In this document: positions 39,161 to 49,183 of the stretch, in pieces
Layout: the number at the start of each line of letters is the position of its first letter
How positions within the stretch are numbered: the first letter of the stretch is position 1
Assembly: GCA_964545075.1 (NCBI GenBank)
Contig: CAZJFS010000010.1
Span: forward strand, 1 to 49,245
Direction of reading: 5' to 3'
Origin: DAOPXV01 sp035352535
GTDB taxonomy: Bacteria > Muiribacteriota > UBA9980
Length of the DNA stretch: 49,245 nucleotides
Translations under genes and position numbers: made by a program
Notes under the pieces: generated by a model
Told to the model about the DNA's origin: nothing
Databases searched by the model: none
Seen by the model: only the letters and a program-made list of their open reading frames with translations

Positions 39161-41914
39161 ATGGGAAATTTAAGCATCAGAGCAAAAATCATGGGAGGCT
39201 TTGTTCTTCTTGCCTTTATATCGGCGATAGTGGGCTATGTGGGTATATCTTATTTAAAATTTCTGGATGAACAGAGTACGGCGCTTTATGAGAAAATGAC
39301 CGTGCCTATAGGTTATCTGGCGGCGACTAATGAAAAATTTTTAATGTGCAGAATGTTTTTGCGCGACCTGGTTTTTAAAGCTAAAACCAGCAATGAAAAA
39401 CAAACATTTATAACTAAAGTGACGGAAGCGAAAGAAATTATCAACACCGGTCTGAAAGATTACGAAAAAACTTTTGTAAGTCAGGAAGATAAAGAATATC
39501 ATGCCAAAATAGTCGGTTTAATGAAAGAATACATGATAATTGCCGATCAGCTTTATGTGCTTGTAAATCAGAACAAGGAAAGCGAGTCGGTAGCGCTTCT
39601 TTATTCCGAAAAATGGGGCGGCCTTGGCGCGCAGATCACGGAACTCTTCGTTCAAATGACGGCGCTGAAAATGAGCGAAGCGAAGAAAAAAGCGAACAAC
39701 AATACGACCGAAGCTAACCACGCCGTAAATTATATGGTATATACGATATTGGGCGCCGTTATACTTGCGATATTACTGGGCTTTATTTTCGCGAACAGCA
39801 TATATGCCGTTATCAAATTCCTTATGGTTGAAGCGAAAAAACTTACTGAAAGCGTTCAGAATGGAAAGCTTGACATCAGAGGCGACGTAGAAGGGACTAA
39901 CTTTGAATTCAGGGATATCGTAAAAGGAATTAACGAGATCATGGATGCGTTTATTCGTCCTCTCAATGTTACCGCCGAATACATCGACAGGATATCCAAG
40001 GGCGACATACCTCCAAAAATAACGGACAAATATAACGGCGATTTCAATGAAGTAAAGAACAATTTCAATCAGTGCATCGATACGATCAGCGCTCTTGTTA
40101 GAGATACCAATATGCTTGCCGGCGCCGCCGTTGAAGGCAAACTTGCGACCAGGGCGGACGCTTCAAAACACCAGGGCGATTTCAGAAAGATCGTCGACGG
40201 CGTTAATCAGACGCTCGATGCGGTTATAAGGCCGTTGAACGTGGCGGCTGAATATATCGACAGAATATCCAAGGGCGACATACCCGCGAAAATAACAGAC
40301 AACTATAGCGGCGACTTCAACGAGATAAAGAACAACCTGAACCAGTGTATCGATGGCCTCGGCGGTCTTGTCGAATCGAACAAGGTCCTTCAAAGGATGG
40401 CCGTCAACGATTATACCGTTAACGTCAAGGGAAACTATAACGGCGTATTCGCCGAAGTCGCAAAAGCCGTAAATCAGGTCGAGGAAAGGATCCAGCACCT
40501 CACTTCAACGATCGTTAATGTTTCAAGCGGCGAGCTCGCTGAACTTGAAACCTATAAGCAGATAGGCAACGGCACCGGCAAAAGGTCTGAAAATGATCAT
40601 ATTGCGCCGGCGATGATCAAGCTTATGGGTAATCTCCGCGAGCTGATCAATGATTTCAATAATTTATCGCAGGCGGCCGTCGATGGAAAATTATCGACGC
40701 GCGCCGATGCCGCTAAACATCAGGGCGATTTCAAAAAAATAGTGGAAGGAGTCAATAATACTCTCAATGCTATCATCACGCCATTGACTACAACCAATAA
40801 TTACATCGTCAGAATATCCAAAGGCGATATTCCTCCTAAAATAACGGATAAAGTTAACGGCGATTTCATTGATTTGGTGAACGGCGTCAACACCTGTATC
40901 GACACTCTCAATCTCCTGATCGTAGAAGACGGTGGAACGGTGCTGGAACAGGCCGCCGAAAAAAATCTCACGGTCAGAATGACCGGAAACTATCAGGGCG
41001 CTTTTAACGTAATGAAAAACAACATCAATAAGGTCATCGAAAATCTTGACATCGCGTTTTCGCAGGTATTCGAAGCGACCGAACAGGTATCGGCCGTATC
41101 CGGAGAAATGTCGTCTAACGCTCAAAACGTGTCGCAGGGAGCGCAGAGCCAGGCTTCAACGGTTGAAGAAATATCGGCATCCATTGGCGAACTTACCAAG
41201 TCGACCAATGATATCGCGGGATCGGCCGGGAATACCAATCAGCTCGCCGAGGAAACCAGAAAAGAAGCGGGCGACGGCGGTACGGCGGTAAATAACTCCA
41301 TCGAAGCGATGAAGCAGATCAGCCATTCGTCCGAACAGATAGCTGAAATCATCGGAGTAATAAGCGAAATAGCCGATCAGACGAATCTTCTCGCGTTGAA
41401 TGCCGCGATTGAAGCCGCCCGCGCTGGCGAACACGGCATGGGATTCGCGGTCGTCGCCGACGAAGTCAGAAAGCTCGCGGAAAGATCGTCATCCGCGGCG
41501 AAAGAGATCACGAGCCTTATCAAGGAATCGACGCAGAAGGTCAACGACGGTTCGAAGCTTTCCGAACAGGCCGGCGAAGCTCTGAAAAAGATTCTCGCGA
41601 GCGTTGAAAAAACCGCCGGAGCGATAGAGCAGATATCGGCCGCAACCGAAGAACAGGGCGCTACGGCCAGCGAAGTATCGCGAGCTGTTGAAAATGTCGC
41701 GGCCATAACCGAAGAAAACGCAAGCTCGTCGGAAGAGCTCGCGGCTTCAGCGGAAGAACTTTCAGCTTCGGCCGAATCGCTCAGATGTCTTATTGAAACT
41801 TTCCAGATAAGCGTTAAAAAGTCTGGCTCCGTCAAAAGCGCGGCGGCTATGACGATGAAAACGAAAGTTTCGAAACAGCCTAAATACGAGACGCATGAAA
41901 TAGTCAAAAAATAG
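39161..41914 (+). CDS. Methyl-accepting chemotaxis protein with tandem HAMP-like repeats
   Basis: 917 residues. Membrane helices at ~9-31 and ~192-217 enclose a helical periplasmic ligand domain of ~160 residues (4HB type). The cytoplasmic part begins with a HAMP domain, then repeated ~91-residue units (IDRISKGDIPPKITDKYNGD, GKLATRADASKHQGDFRKIV), giving a poly-HAMP chain. The signalling tip is intact: EIADQTNLLALNAAIEAARA, then FAVVADEVRKLAERS. The end (ETHEIVKK) is not an NWETF-like pentapeptide, so methylation enzymes would not tether there. AAGGAGTGTGAA precedes the ATG. It is cotranscribed with cheW. Confidence 0.95.
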   Translation: MGNLSIRAKIMGGFVLLAFISAIVGYVGISYLKFLDEQSTALYEKMTVPIGYLAATNEKFLMCRMFLRDLVFKAKTSNEKQTFITKVTEAKEIINTGLKDYEKTFVSQEDKEYHAKIVGLMKEYMIIADQLYVLVNQNKESESVALLYSEKWGGLGAQITELFVQMTALKMSEAKKKANNNTTEANHAVNYMVYTILGAVILAILLGFIFANSIYAVIKFLMVEAKKLTESVQNGKLDIRGDVEGTNFEFRDIVKGINEIMDAFIRPLNVTAEYIDRISKGDIPPKITDKYNGDFNEVKNNFNQCIDTISALVRDTNMLAGAAVEGKLATRADASKHQGDFRKIVDGVNQTLDAVIRPLNVAAEYIDRISKGDIPAKITDNYSGDFNEIKNNLNQCIDGLGGLVESNKVLQRMAVNDYTVNVKGNYNGVFAEVAKAVNQVEERIQHLTSTIVNVSSGELAELETYKQIGNGTGKRSENDHIAPAMIKLMGNLRELINDFNNLSQAAVDGKLSTRADAAKHQGDFKKIVEGVNNTLNAIITPLTTTNNYIVRISKGDIPPKITDKVNGDFIDLVNGVNTCIDTLNLLIVEDGGTVLEQAAEKNLTVRMTGNYQGAFNVMKNNINKVIENLDIAFSQVFEATEQVSAVSGEMSSNAQNVSQGAQSQASTVEEISASIGELTKSTNDIAGSAGNTNQLAEETRKEAGDGGTAVNNSIEAMKQISHSSEQIAEIIGVISEIADQTNLLALNAAIEAARAGEHGMGFAVVADEVRKLAERSSSAAKEITSLIKESTQKVNDGSKLSEQAGEALKKILASVEKTAGAIEQISAATEEQGATASEVSRAVENVAAITEENASSSEELAASAEELSASAESLRCLIETFQISVKKSGSVKSAAAMTMKTKVSKQPKYETHEIVKK
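39972..40900 (+). repeat. Internal repeats of the chemoreceptor gene
   Basis: The segment around ATATCCAAGGGCGACATAC occurs at 39992 and again 273 bp later at 40265. A third, diverged copy lies at 40814 (549 bp further). The copies are similar at the DNA level, which points to fairly recent duplication or gene conversion of HAMP-like units. Confidence 0.7.
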
Positions 41915-41952
41915 GCAGTATCGTTATTTCCTAAATTTTGAAGTTTGATGCC

Positions 41953-41994
41953 GGCGGTGAATATTTTGAATTTTCAAGCGAAATATTCACCGCC
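41953..41994. terminator. Terminator-like hairpin between chemoreceptor and metH
   Basis: GGCGGTGAATATTT and AAATATTCACCGCC form a perfect 14-bp stem with a 14-base loop between convergent genes. It has no clear T run on either side. Confidence 0.6.
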
Positions 41995-42013
41995 GCTCAA
42001 CTTTAAATAAGGT

Positions 42014-45000
42014 TTATACCGCGAAATACTTCGCCTGCGGGTGGTGTATGACGATGGCGGATGTCGATTGCTCCGGGACCATTTCCATTTCTTCGGTAAG
42101 CGTGACGCCTATTTCTTCGGGTTTTAATATATCGAACATTATTTTTTGAAGGCTCATGTCAGGGCAGGCGGGATAGCCGAAACTGTAGCGCGACCCTCTG
42201 TATTTTTGAGTTATAAGGCCCTGCATGTCGATAGCTTTTTCCTCGAAAATGCCCATTTCTTTTCTCATCAAAAGATGCATATATTCGGTGAACGCTTCCG
42301 CCATCTCGACTGAAAGTCCGTGCAGGTGGAGGTAATTTTTATAGTTGTATTCGGTGAACAGCTTTTTGATCATAGGCTCGACCCGGTTTCCGACCGTTAC
42401 GACGACCATGCCTATAACGTCTTTTTTCCCGCGTCCGCCAGGTAGGATTAAATCTGAAATGCAAAGCCCGCCTTCGGATTTCTGGCGTGGAAAATCTAAC
42501 TTCGCCATAACTTTTTCATTGTCGGCCGGGTCGTAAACAATTATAGCGTCGCCTTCGCTTACGCATGGATAATAGCCATAGACGCAATCAAGTTCGAAAA
42601 TTTTTTCTTCCCTGCATTTTTTCTTCATTTCTTCAAAGACGGGTTCTACGACGTCGGTTATCATTTTATCGAAATCTTCTTTTTTCATTCTGGCGCGCTT
42701 ATACTGCCACTGCCCCCGGAATAACGTCGTTTTATTCAGAAGCGGATATATTTCGGCTGGATCTACGCCGCGTATTATTTTTCTTCCGAAAAACGGGACT
42801 TTTGGAATGTCCGTAAAAACTTCTATTTTTGGGGCTTTTTCAGTATGAGAGGGAGTTATAGCGTTAACGGGCTTCGCGGATGATATATTTTTTTCACCGC
42901 CGTCCGTTTTTGATCCTTCCGCGATCTTTTTCATTATTGTCAGGCCGTCGAAAGCGTCCTCGGCGTAATAAACGCGTCCGCTATATAATTTCGCCAGATC
43001 CTGTTCGACGTATTTTCTGGTCAGCGCCGCGCCGCCTAAAATGACGTCGTATTTCAGCCCGCGCCTTTCAAGCTCGAGAAGGTTATCGCGCATTATCTGC
43101 GTCGATCTGACGAGAAGTCCGCTCATGCCGAGAATCGTGCATTTTTTCTCATCGCAGGCCCTTATCATTTCTTCGATAGGGACTTTAATGCCTATATTGA
43201 ACACTTCGAATCCGTTGTTGGTTAGTATTATGTCCACCAGGTTCTTGCCTATGTCATGGACGTCTCCCGACACCGTCGCAAGGACCATTTTTCCAAGTTT
43301 TGAATATTCGGCTTTTTCCATATGCTTTTCGAGTATAAGCACGGCGGCCTTCATGACCTCGGCGGATTGCAGCACGAACGGAAGTTGCATTATGCCGGCG
43401 CCGAAGAGCTCGCCGACTTTTTTCATAGCGTCTATAAGCGGTCCGTTTATTATTTCAATAGGTTTTTTAGAATTTAAAATGCGGTTGATGACGTCTTCAA
43501 TGCCTTTTTTCTCACCGTCTATGACTCGCGAGGCCAGAAGCTCGTCGTCGCTCATTTTTCGAGCTTTTTGCGCGGCCGTGGCGGCTTCCGCTTCCGGCGT
43601 CGAAGTTTTGGCGTCGAAATATTTTAAAAGCGCGAGAAGCGGGTCGGCTCCATCGGCCCGTTTATTGAAGATAAGATTCTCTGCGGCGTTGAGATCCTCG
43701 TTTGAAATTTTATGAAAAGGCAGGAAGCCGGCCGGGTTAATTATCGCCATATCAAGTCCGGCCCCGATGCAATGCTTTAAAAATATAGTGTTTAAAACGC
43801 TTCTGACCGAGGGCTTCAATCCGAACGAAACGTTGGATATTCCGAGTGACGTCAAGGCTTCCGGAAATTTTTTCTTTATTTCGCGGATAGCGTTTATTGT
43901 TTCCATGCCGGCTTCGCGCAATGTTTCGTCGCCGGAGCCGATGGTGAATGTCAGAGTGTCGAATATCAGGTTGCGCGGGCAAATTCCGTATTCTCCGACG
44001 CAGATATCATAAATTCTTTCGGCTATGCGGATCTTTTCACCGCATGTTCTGGCCATGCCTTTTTCGTCTATCGTTAAAGCTATGAGCGCGGCGTTATATT
44101 TTTTAGCCATTGGGACGATCTGCGCAAGTTTCTGCCCGCCGTCCTCCAGGTTTATCGAGTTGATTATACATTTTCCGCCATGATTTGAAAGCGCTGTTTC
44201 GATAACTTCCGGGTCGGTCGAATCGATCACCAGCGGAAGGTTGACAGCGGTCGCGAAGCGTTTCGAGATTTCGAGCATATCGCGTTTTTCATCGCGTCCG
44301 ACGTATGCCACGCAGAGATCTATCGCGTGCGCCCCGCCGTTCTGCTGGTTTTTCGCGATGGAAAGCATCCCGTCAAAATCGTCCTTTAATAAAAGGTCGC
44401 GGAACGCCTTTGAGCCGTTGGCGTTCGTACGCTCGCCTATGATGAAGGGCTTAGGTTCCTGTTCGAGCGTCCAGGCGGTATAAAGGCTTGAAACCTGAGC
44501 CGCGCATTCAGGCGTTCTTTCACGCCTGACGGTTTTTGCGAGTTCGCGTCTCGCAATTTCGATATGAGCCGGGCTCGTCCCGCAGCATCCTCCGGCGATG
44601 TTCACGCCGTATTTTGAAACGAACCTTGAAATAAATCCCGCGAAATCGGCCGGCGTCAGTCTGTATGCGAGTTTCCCGTCTATATTTTCAGGCAGGCCGG
44701 CGTTGGGCATGGCCGAAACCATTTTTTTCGTTATACGACACAGACATTCTATATGTTTTTCCATTTCAAAAGGCCCGAGAGCGCAGTTGAAACCGATGGA
44801 AGTCACGATCTCATAATCCTCGAGCGCCGCGACTATCGCCGAAAGATCAGTTCCGACGAGCATCGATCCGTTCTGCTGAAGAGTTATTGAGACCATTACG
44901 GGAAGCATATATCCTTTTTTCAGGAATACTTCGGTTATGGTATATATGAGGCATTTGACCTGCAGAATATCCTGGCACGTCTCGACTATTAGAATATCGG

Positions 45001-45487
45001 CTCCGCCGTCCATCATTGCTTCTATCTGAGGAGTATACGCCGCTGACATTTCCCCGAACGAGATATGACCGAGTGACGGAAGCTTCGTGGAAGGCCCTAT
45101 CGATCCCGCCACAAAATAAGTTCCGGGCTTTTCCGCCGCGAATTTTTTGATCGCGCTTCTTCCTATTTCCGCGCCTTTTTTCGATATCTCATAGACTTTT
45201 TCAGGCGTTCCTATGCCGTATTCGGCCATAACTATAGCGTTCGCCCCGAAAGTGTTGGTCTCGAAAGCGTTGGCTCCGGCCTTAAGATAGTCGCAATGGA
45301 TATCCTCGATTATATGAGGCGCGGTGATGTTCAAATATTCATTTAAGCCGTCGTGGCCTTCAAACAGGCTTTGATCAGGGTTTCTCTGTTGTATCTGAGT
45401 GCCCATGGCCCCGTCGAACAAAAGAACGTTATTTTTACAAAAATCTATGAACTTATCTACTTTTACGCGGTCAAGTTTCTTGAACAT
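42014..45487 (-). CDS. metH: Cobalamin-dependent methionine synthase
   Basis: 1157 residues with all four modules. Homocysteine domain (~1-330): FDGAMGTQIQQRN, zinc cysteines in IGFNCALGP and GGCCGTSP. Methyltetrahydrofolate domain (~345-610): IIGERTNANGSKAF. Cobalamin cap and domain (~640-880): DVHDIGKNLVDIIL holds the lower-ligand His, followed by ILGMSGLLVRST and VILGGAALTRKY. Reactivation domain (~930-1157): VYGYYPCVSEGD, YRGSRYSFGYPACPD and HHPQAKYFAV, so AdoMet reactivation is intact. E. coli MetH is 1227 residues. GGAGTGATGA sits before the ATG. Only 87 bp separate it from pgi and I see no cobalamin or SAM riboswitch there. Confidence 0.97.
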   Translation of the reverse strand: MFKKLDRVKVDKFIDFCKNNVLLFDGAMGTQIQQRNPDQSLFEGHDGLNEYLNITAPHIIEDIHCDYLKAGANAFETNTFGANAIVMAEYGIGTPEKVYEISKKGAEIGRSAIKKFAAEKPGTYFVAGSIGPSTKLPSLGHISFGEMSAAYTPQIEAMMDGGADILIVETCQDILQVKCLIYTITEVFLKKGYMLPVMVSITLQQNGSMLVGTDLSAIVAALEDYEIVTSIGFNCALGPFEMEKHIECLCRITKKMVSAMPNAGLPENIDGKLAYRLTPADFAGFISRFVSKYGVNIAGGCCGTSPAHIEIARRELAKTVRRERTPECAAQVSSLYTAWTLEQEPKPFIIGERTNANGSKAFRDLLLKDDFDGMLSIAKNQQNGGAHAIDLCVAYVGRDEKRDMLEISKRFATAVNLPLVIDSTDPEVIETALSNHGGKCIINSINLEDGGQKLAQIVPMAKKYNAALIALTIDEKGMARTCGEKIRIAERIYDICVGEYGICPRNLIFDTLTFTIGSGDETLREAGMETINAIREIKKKFPEALTSLGISNVSFGLKPSVRSVLNTIFLKHCIGAGLDMAIINPAGFLPFHKISNEDLNAAENLIFNKRADGADPLLALLKYFDAKTSTPEAEAATAAQKARKMSDDELLASRVIDGEKKGIEDVINRILNSKKPIEIINGPLIDAMKKVGELFGAGIMQLPFVLQSAEVMKAAVLILEKHMEKAEYSKLGKMVLATVSGDVHDIGKNLVDIILTNNGFEVFNIGIKVPIEEMIRACDEKKCTILGMSGLLVRSTQIMRDNLLELERRGLKYDVILGGAALTRKYVEQDLAKLYSGRVYYAEDAFDGLTIMKKIAEGSKTDGGEKNISSAKPVNAITPSHTEKAPKIEVFTDIPKVPFFGRKIIRGVDPAEIYPLLNKTTLFRGQWQYKRARMKKEDFDKMITDVVEPVFEEMKKKCREEKIFELDCVYGYYPCVSEGDAIIVYDPADNEKVMAKLDFPRQKSEGGLCISDLILPGGRGKKDVIGMVVVTVGNRVEPMIKKLFTEYNYKNYLHLHGLSVEMAEAFTEYMHLLMRKEMGIFEEKAIDMQGLITQKYRGSRYSFGYPACPDMSLQKIMFDILKPEEIGVTLTEEMEMVPEQSTSAIVIHHPQAKYFAV

Positions 45488-45524
45488 TCATCACTCCATA
45501 AATATAATTAAAAGCGCGAATTTT

Positions 45525-45556
45525 AAAAGGGCATGCCCCGGCACGCCCTTTTTTTA
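45525..45556 (-). terminator. Terminator between pgi and metH
   Basis: GGGC-A-TGC and GCA-C-GCCC form a stem with one mismatch. It is flanked by four A on one side and seven T on the other, so it can act for pgi on the minus strand (TTTT) and for any plus-strand transcript. Confidence 0.7.
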
Positions 45557-45574
45557 TTGACTATACAATAGATA

Positions 45575-46948
45575 TTAAATTTTTACTATTTTAGCCGATG
45601 CCAGGACTTTATTGAGCCTTTCGGTTTCAGCTTCGAATCCAGGCTTTTTCATAAGCGCGAACATATTTTTTTTGTAGCTTTCGACGCCGGGCTGGTCGAA
45701 TGGATTGACGTCGATCAGGTAACCGCTCATCGCGACGGCTTTTTCATAAAAATAAATAAGCTCGCCGAGATAATATTCGTTTATTTCCGGAAGCGTTATC
45801 GTCATGTTCGGTACGCCGCCTTCCAGATGGGCCAGGCGGGTCCCTTCGTAAGCCATTTTATTCGCGTGGTTTATATCGATACCCGATAAAAAGTTAAGGC
45901 CGTCGAGGTTTTGAGGATCGACCGGCACGTCGAGCTTCGTTTTCGGTCCCGCCATTAAGAATGTTTCAAAAATTTTTCTTTCGCCGTCCTGAATATATTG
46001 CCCCATGCTGTGAAGGTCCGTAGTGAAGTCGACGGCGGCCGGGAAAATACCTTTTTTGTTCTTGCCTTCGGATTCGCCGTAAAGCTGTTTCCACCACTCC
46101 GAAACGAAATGGAGGCAGGGTTCGAAATTGCTCAATAATTCAACGCAGTAGCCTTTTTTATAAAGCAGATATCTGCACGCGGCGTACATATAAGCCGGGT
46201 TTTTATAGATATCGGCGGAAGCCGTCAGCTTTTCAAAATTTATCGCGCCTTCGATAAGTTTTTTTATGGAATGTCCGGCGACCGCTATTGGAAGAAGTCC
46301 CACTGGAGTTAGAACCGAGAATCTTCCTCCCACGTCGTCCGGTATCACGAATGTTTTATAACCCTCTGTGTCGGCTAACTTTTTTAGCGCGCCGCGAGCT
46401 TTGTCGGTCGTAGCGATTATCCTGTTTTTAGCGTCTTTTCCGTATTTTTCTTCCATGAATTTTTTGATGATCCTGAAGGAGACGGCCGGCTCGGTGGTCG
46501 TTCCGGATTTAGAGATGACGTTAACGTAAACGCTTTTGCCGTCGAGGTATTTGAAGAGCGAGTTCATGTAATCGGCCGAGAGGTTCTGCCCGGCGAAAAC
46601 GATAGCGGGATATTTCCTGTCCTTTTTTTCATAAACGTCATAAAAAGGTTTATTTAAAGCGTTTATTACGGCTTTCGCGCCAAGATACGATCCGCCTATG
46701 CCGATGCATAAAAATACGTCGGCTTTTTCCTGTATCTCTTCCGCGAGTTTTTCCATGCCTTCTATGAAGCCGTCTTCAGTGGTCGAGGGAAGGTCGAGCC
46801 ATCCCAGATAATCGTTTCCTTTTCCTGTTTTTTTGTTTATTACATCGTTTAATTCCGCTATTTTAGTTGAAAGCGCCTTCAGTTCATCTTCGGATACGGT
46901 TTTTAGAAGATTAGTGATTTCTATTTCAAGCCGGTTCTTATTTAACAT
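45575..46948 (-). CDS. pgi: Glucose-6-phosphate isomerase
   Basis: 457 residues, the shorter bacterial form as in Bacillus. It interconverts glucose-6-phosphate and fructose-6-phosphate in glycolysis and gluconeogenesis. Motifs: VFLCIGIGGSYLGAKAVINA, VISKSGTTTEPAVSFR, GGRFSVLTPVGLLP, DLHSMGQYIQDG and the closing NPFDQPGVESYKKNMF with the catalytic Lys. AAGGAGGCAATAA precedes the ATG. It starts 69 bp after the hybrid kinase gene on the same strand, so co-transcription is possible, and a terminator follows. Confidence 0.97.
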   Translation of the reverse strand: MLNKNRLEIEITNLLKTVSEDELKALSTKIAELNDVINKKTGKGNDYLGWLDLPSTTEDGFIEGMEKLAEEIQEKADVFLCIGIGGSYLGAKAVINALNKPFYDVYEKKDRKYPAIVFAGQNLSADYMNSLFKYLDGKSVYVNVISKSGTTTEPAVSFRIIKKFMEEKYGKDAKNRIIATTDKARGALKKLADTEGYKTFVIPDDVGGRFSVLTPVGLLPIAVAGHSIKKLIEGAINFEKLTASADIYKNPAYMYAACRYLLYKKGYCVELLSNFEPCLHFVSEWWKQLYGESEGKNKKGIFPAAVDFTTDLHSMGQYIQDGERKIFETFLMAGPKTKLDVPVDPQNLDGLNFLSGIDINHANKMAYEGTRLAHLEGGVPNMTITLPEINEYYLGELIYFYEKAVAMSGYLIDVNPFDQPGVESYKKNMFALMKKPGFEAETERLNKVLASAKIVKI

Positions 46949-47017
46949 TTATTGCCTCCTTGACGGTTTGAGAAAAATACCGCGAGGCTTTTATTTTACC
47001 ATAAATGCTAATAATTT

Positions 47018-49183
47018 TCAAACGCCCGCAATTGAAGATTTTCCGGTGAGGTTTTGCGCCTTCGAGATCAGCAGTTTTATATCGACGGGTTTTGGTATTT
47101 GATCGTTCATTCCGGAACCTATCAAATTATCGATATCGTTTTTTAAGGACGAAGCAGACATCGCGACGACGGGCGTTTTTATTCCAAGGCGCCGGATCTC
47201 GCGCGATGCGTCGAATCCGCTCATATCCGGCATATTTATATCCATAAGAATGAGATCGTAACGGTATTTTAAGGCGAATTCTACCGAATCTTTGGCGGTT
47301 TCAACCAGCGTGACCATGACGCCTTCTTCTTCAAGCGATTTTTGAATGAGTTTTAAATTTATGGTATCGTCATCGGCGATAAGCACGTTGAGCGCGAAAT
47401 TCTCATTGATGGACGGCATCGATATTAAAGGATCGATGATGCCTTGTTTTAATTTATCTGCGCGCCGGAGTGAAATCGCTTTTTTAAATTTTATGGTGAA
47501 GTGAAATTTGCTGCCTTCGCCCTGCTTGCTTTCTGCTTTTATTCCATTTCCCCCGAGCATTTTAACTATTTCCTCCGATATTGAAAGCCCAAGGCCCGTT
47601 CCTCCAAATTTTCTTGATACCGTGCAGTTGGCCTGCGCGAATGGAATGAATATTCGTTCAATATCTTTTTCTGATATTCCAATGCCGCTGTCGCTTACGG
47701 AAGTTTCTATCAAATAACTGGAATCATCTTCTTCCAGAAGTGAAATAACCAGTTTGACGCCTCCCGATGAAGTGAATTTTATGGCGTTGCTTAAAAGATT
47801 TACTATGACCTGTTTATATCTGTGCCTGTCCGATATTACAGGCTCGTTAAAAAGTCCTTTTATTTCCATGGAAATATTTATATTTTTAAGTTCCGCGGCG
47901 GGTTTGGTCATGGCTATTATTTCTTCAGCCAGCGGCATCAGGTCAAATTCAGCCTGTTCGATCTCGAATTTACCGGCTTCTATCTTTGAAATGTCCAGGA
48001 GATCATTCACCATAGATAATAATTCCTTTCCGCTTATTTTAATGCAGTTTATCATTTCCTCACGTTCTTTTTCGGGCCATTGATGTTCCAGAAGATCTGA
48101 AAACCCTATTATACTGTTAAGTGGCGTCCTTATTTCATGGCTGACGTTGGCGAGAAAAGAACTTTTCAGTTTATTCATGGATTCCGCGATTTCTCTGGCA
48201 TTTTTTAATTCCTCCCTGTTTTTTCTAAGTTCGTCCTCCATCCTCTGACGATCGGTTATATCCATAACGGACAATATAGTTTTTGGATGCTCTTCGGTGC
48301 CGTTTATCTTAGCGGAACTTACCAGAACTTCAAGCTTTTTACCGTACTTCGTGGTCGCCGACCATTGACGGCTTAAGGGAATATTATTGTTCATAAATTC
48401 CTTATAACTTTTAAGTGCCATTTCATAAAGATTTTCAAGCACTATCACGGTTATATGCTTTCCTATAAGTTCTTCCGGTTCGTATTCGTAAAGAACTGAA
48501 AAAGCTTCATTAACATATTCGAATATTCCGCAATCATCTATTATTGAAACTCCGACGGGAGTGTTTTCTATCATTAGGCGAAATTGCTCTTCACGTTCCT
48601 TCAATGCATTTTCGGCCGTTTTAAGGGCGGTTATGTCCTCGTATATCGCCATGGTGCAGTTGTTTTCATCGAAAGACGGGATTACCGTCAAATTCAGCCA
48701 TTTTGTTTTTCCGTCTTCGCTTTTTATCATCATGTCGCCATCGTTTATTATCTGCCTTTCGCGGATCGCCTTGGTGAGCGGCTGCCTGTTATGGGGTATC
48801 TCCGTGCCGTCGTGATCGAATATTCTCATTTTGATAAGATCGAATTTGTGTTTTATCATATACCCTTTTTTAACGCCCAGTATACGCTCAAATGAAGTGT
48901 TGGCCTCGACTATGAAACCATCCTTGTCTATCTTTGTTATTCCGAGCGGGAATTGATCGAATAGAAGCCTGTATTTTTCAACCGCGGCTTTCATCCTTAA
49001 TTCAGCTTTCTTTATTTTGAAATAGCATAACGATGAGAATAAAATAAAAAAAATGAATATAGGTATAATTTCATAGGTAAAATAGTTATTATAATATTTT
49101 TTAAAATAATAATAAAAACATATCAATATTGGAATTGATATTAAAGCGCATAATATCATGGCGAGCCATTTTTTAGAAGTCAT
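47018..49183 (-). CDS. Membrane hybrid histidine kinase with PAS domains and receiver
   Basis: 721 residues. Two N-terminal membrane helices (~8-27 and ~36-55) with almost no periplasmic loop, so the signal is sensed in the membrane or cytosol. Two PAS/PAC modules (~68-195 and ~198-320), a coiled coil, HisKA with H349 in NVSHEIRTPLNSI, HATPase with IVNLLSNAIKFT, DSGIGIS and GTGLGLSIS, and a C-terminal receiver with phosphorylatable D648 in ILMDINMPDMSGF and the Lys of IPKPV. No DNA-binding output is attached. GGAGG precedes the ATG. It is the first gene of a minus-strand unit with pgi. Confidence 0.92.
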   Translation of the reverse strand: MTSKKWLAMILCALISIPILICFYYYFKKYYNNYFTYEIIPIFIFFILFSSLCYFKIKKAELRMKAAVEKYRLLFDQFPLGITKIDKDGFIVEANTSFERILGVKKGYMIKHKFDLIKMRIFDHDGTEIPHNRQPLTKAIRERQIINDGDMMIKSEDGKTKWLNLTVIPSFDENNCTMAIYEDITALKTAENALKEREEQFRLMIENTPVGVSIIDDCGIFEYVNEAFSVLYEYEPEELIGKHITVIVLENLYEMALKSYKEFMNNNIPLSRQWSATTKYGKKLEVLVSSAKINGTEEHPKTILSVMDITDRQRMEDELRKNREELKNAREIAESMNKLKSSFLANVSHEIRTPLNSIIGFSDLLEHQWPEKEREEMINCIKISGKELLSMVNDLLDISKIEAGKFEIEQAEFDLMPLAEEIIAMTKPAAELKNINISMEIKGLFNEPVISDRHRYKQVIVNLLSNAIKFTSSGGVKLVISLLEEDDSSYLIETSVSDSGIGISEKDIERIFIPFAQANCTVSRKFGGTGLGLSISEEIVKMLGGNGIKAESKQGEGSKFHFTIKFKKAISLRRADKLKQGIIDPLISMPSINENFALNVLIADDDTINLKLIQKSLEEEGVMVTLVETAKDSVEFALKYRYDLILMDINMPDMSGFDASREIRRLGIKTPVVAMSASSLKNDIDNLIGSGMNDQIPKPVDIKLLISKAQNLTGKSSIAGV

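Noticed and set aside
43041..43715. 224-codon open frame antisense to metH
   Set aside because: It lies fully opposite the unmistakable MetH sequence, shows no domain and no ribosome site. Long antisense frames are common opposite genes of this codon use.
45488..45574. Cobalamin or SAM riboswitch before metH
   Set aside because: Only 87 bp are available, most of it a terminator. No B12 box or SAM-type helices are seen.
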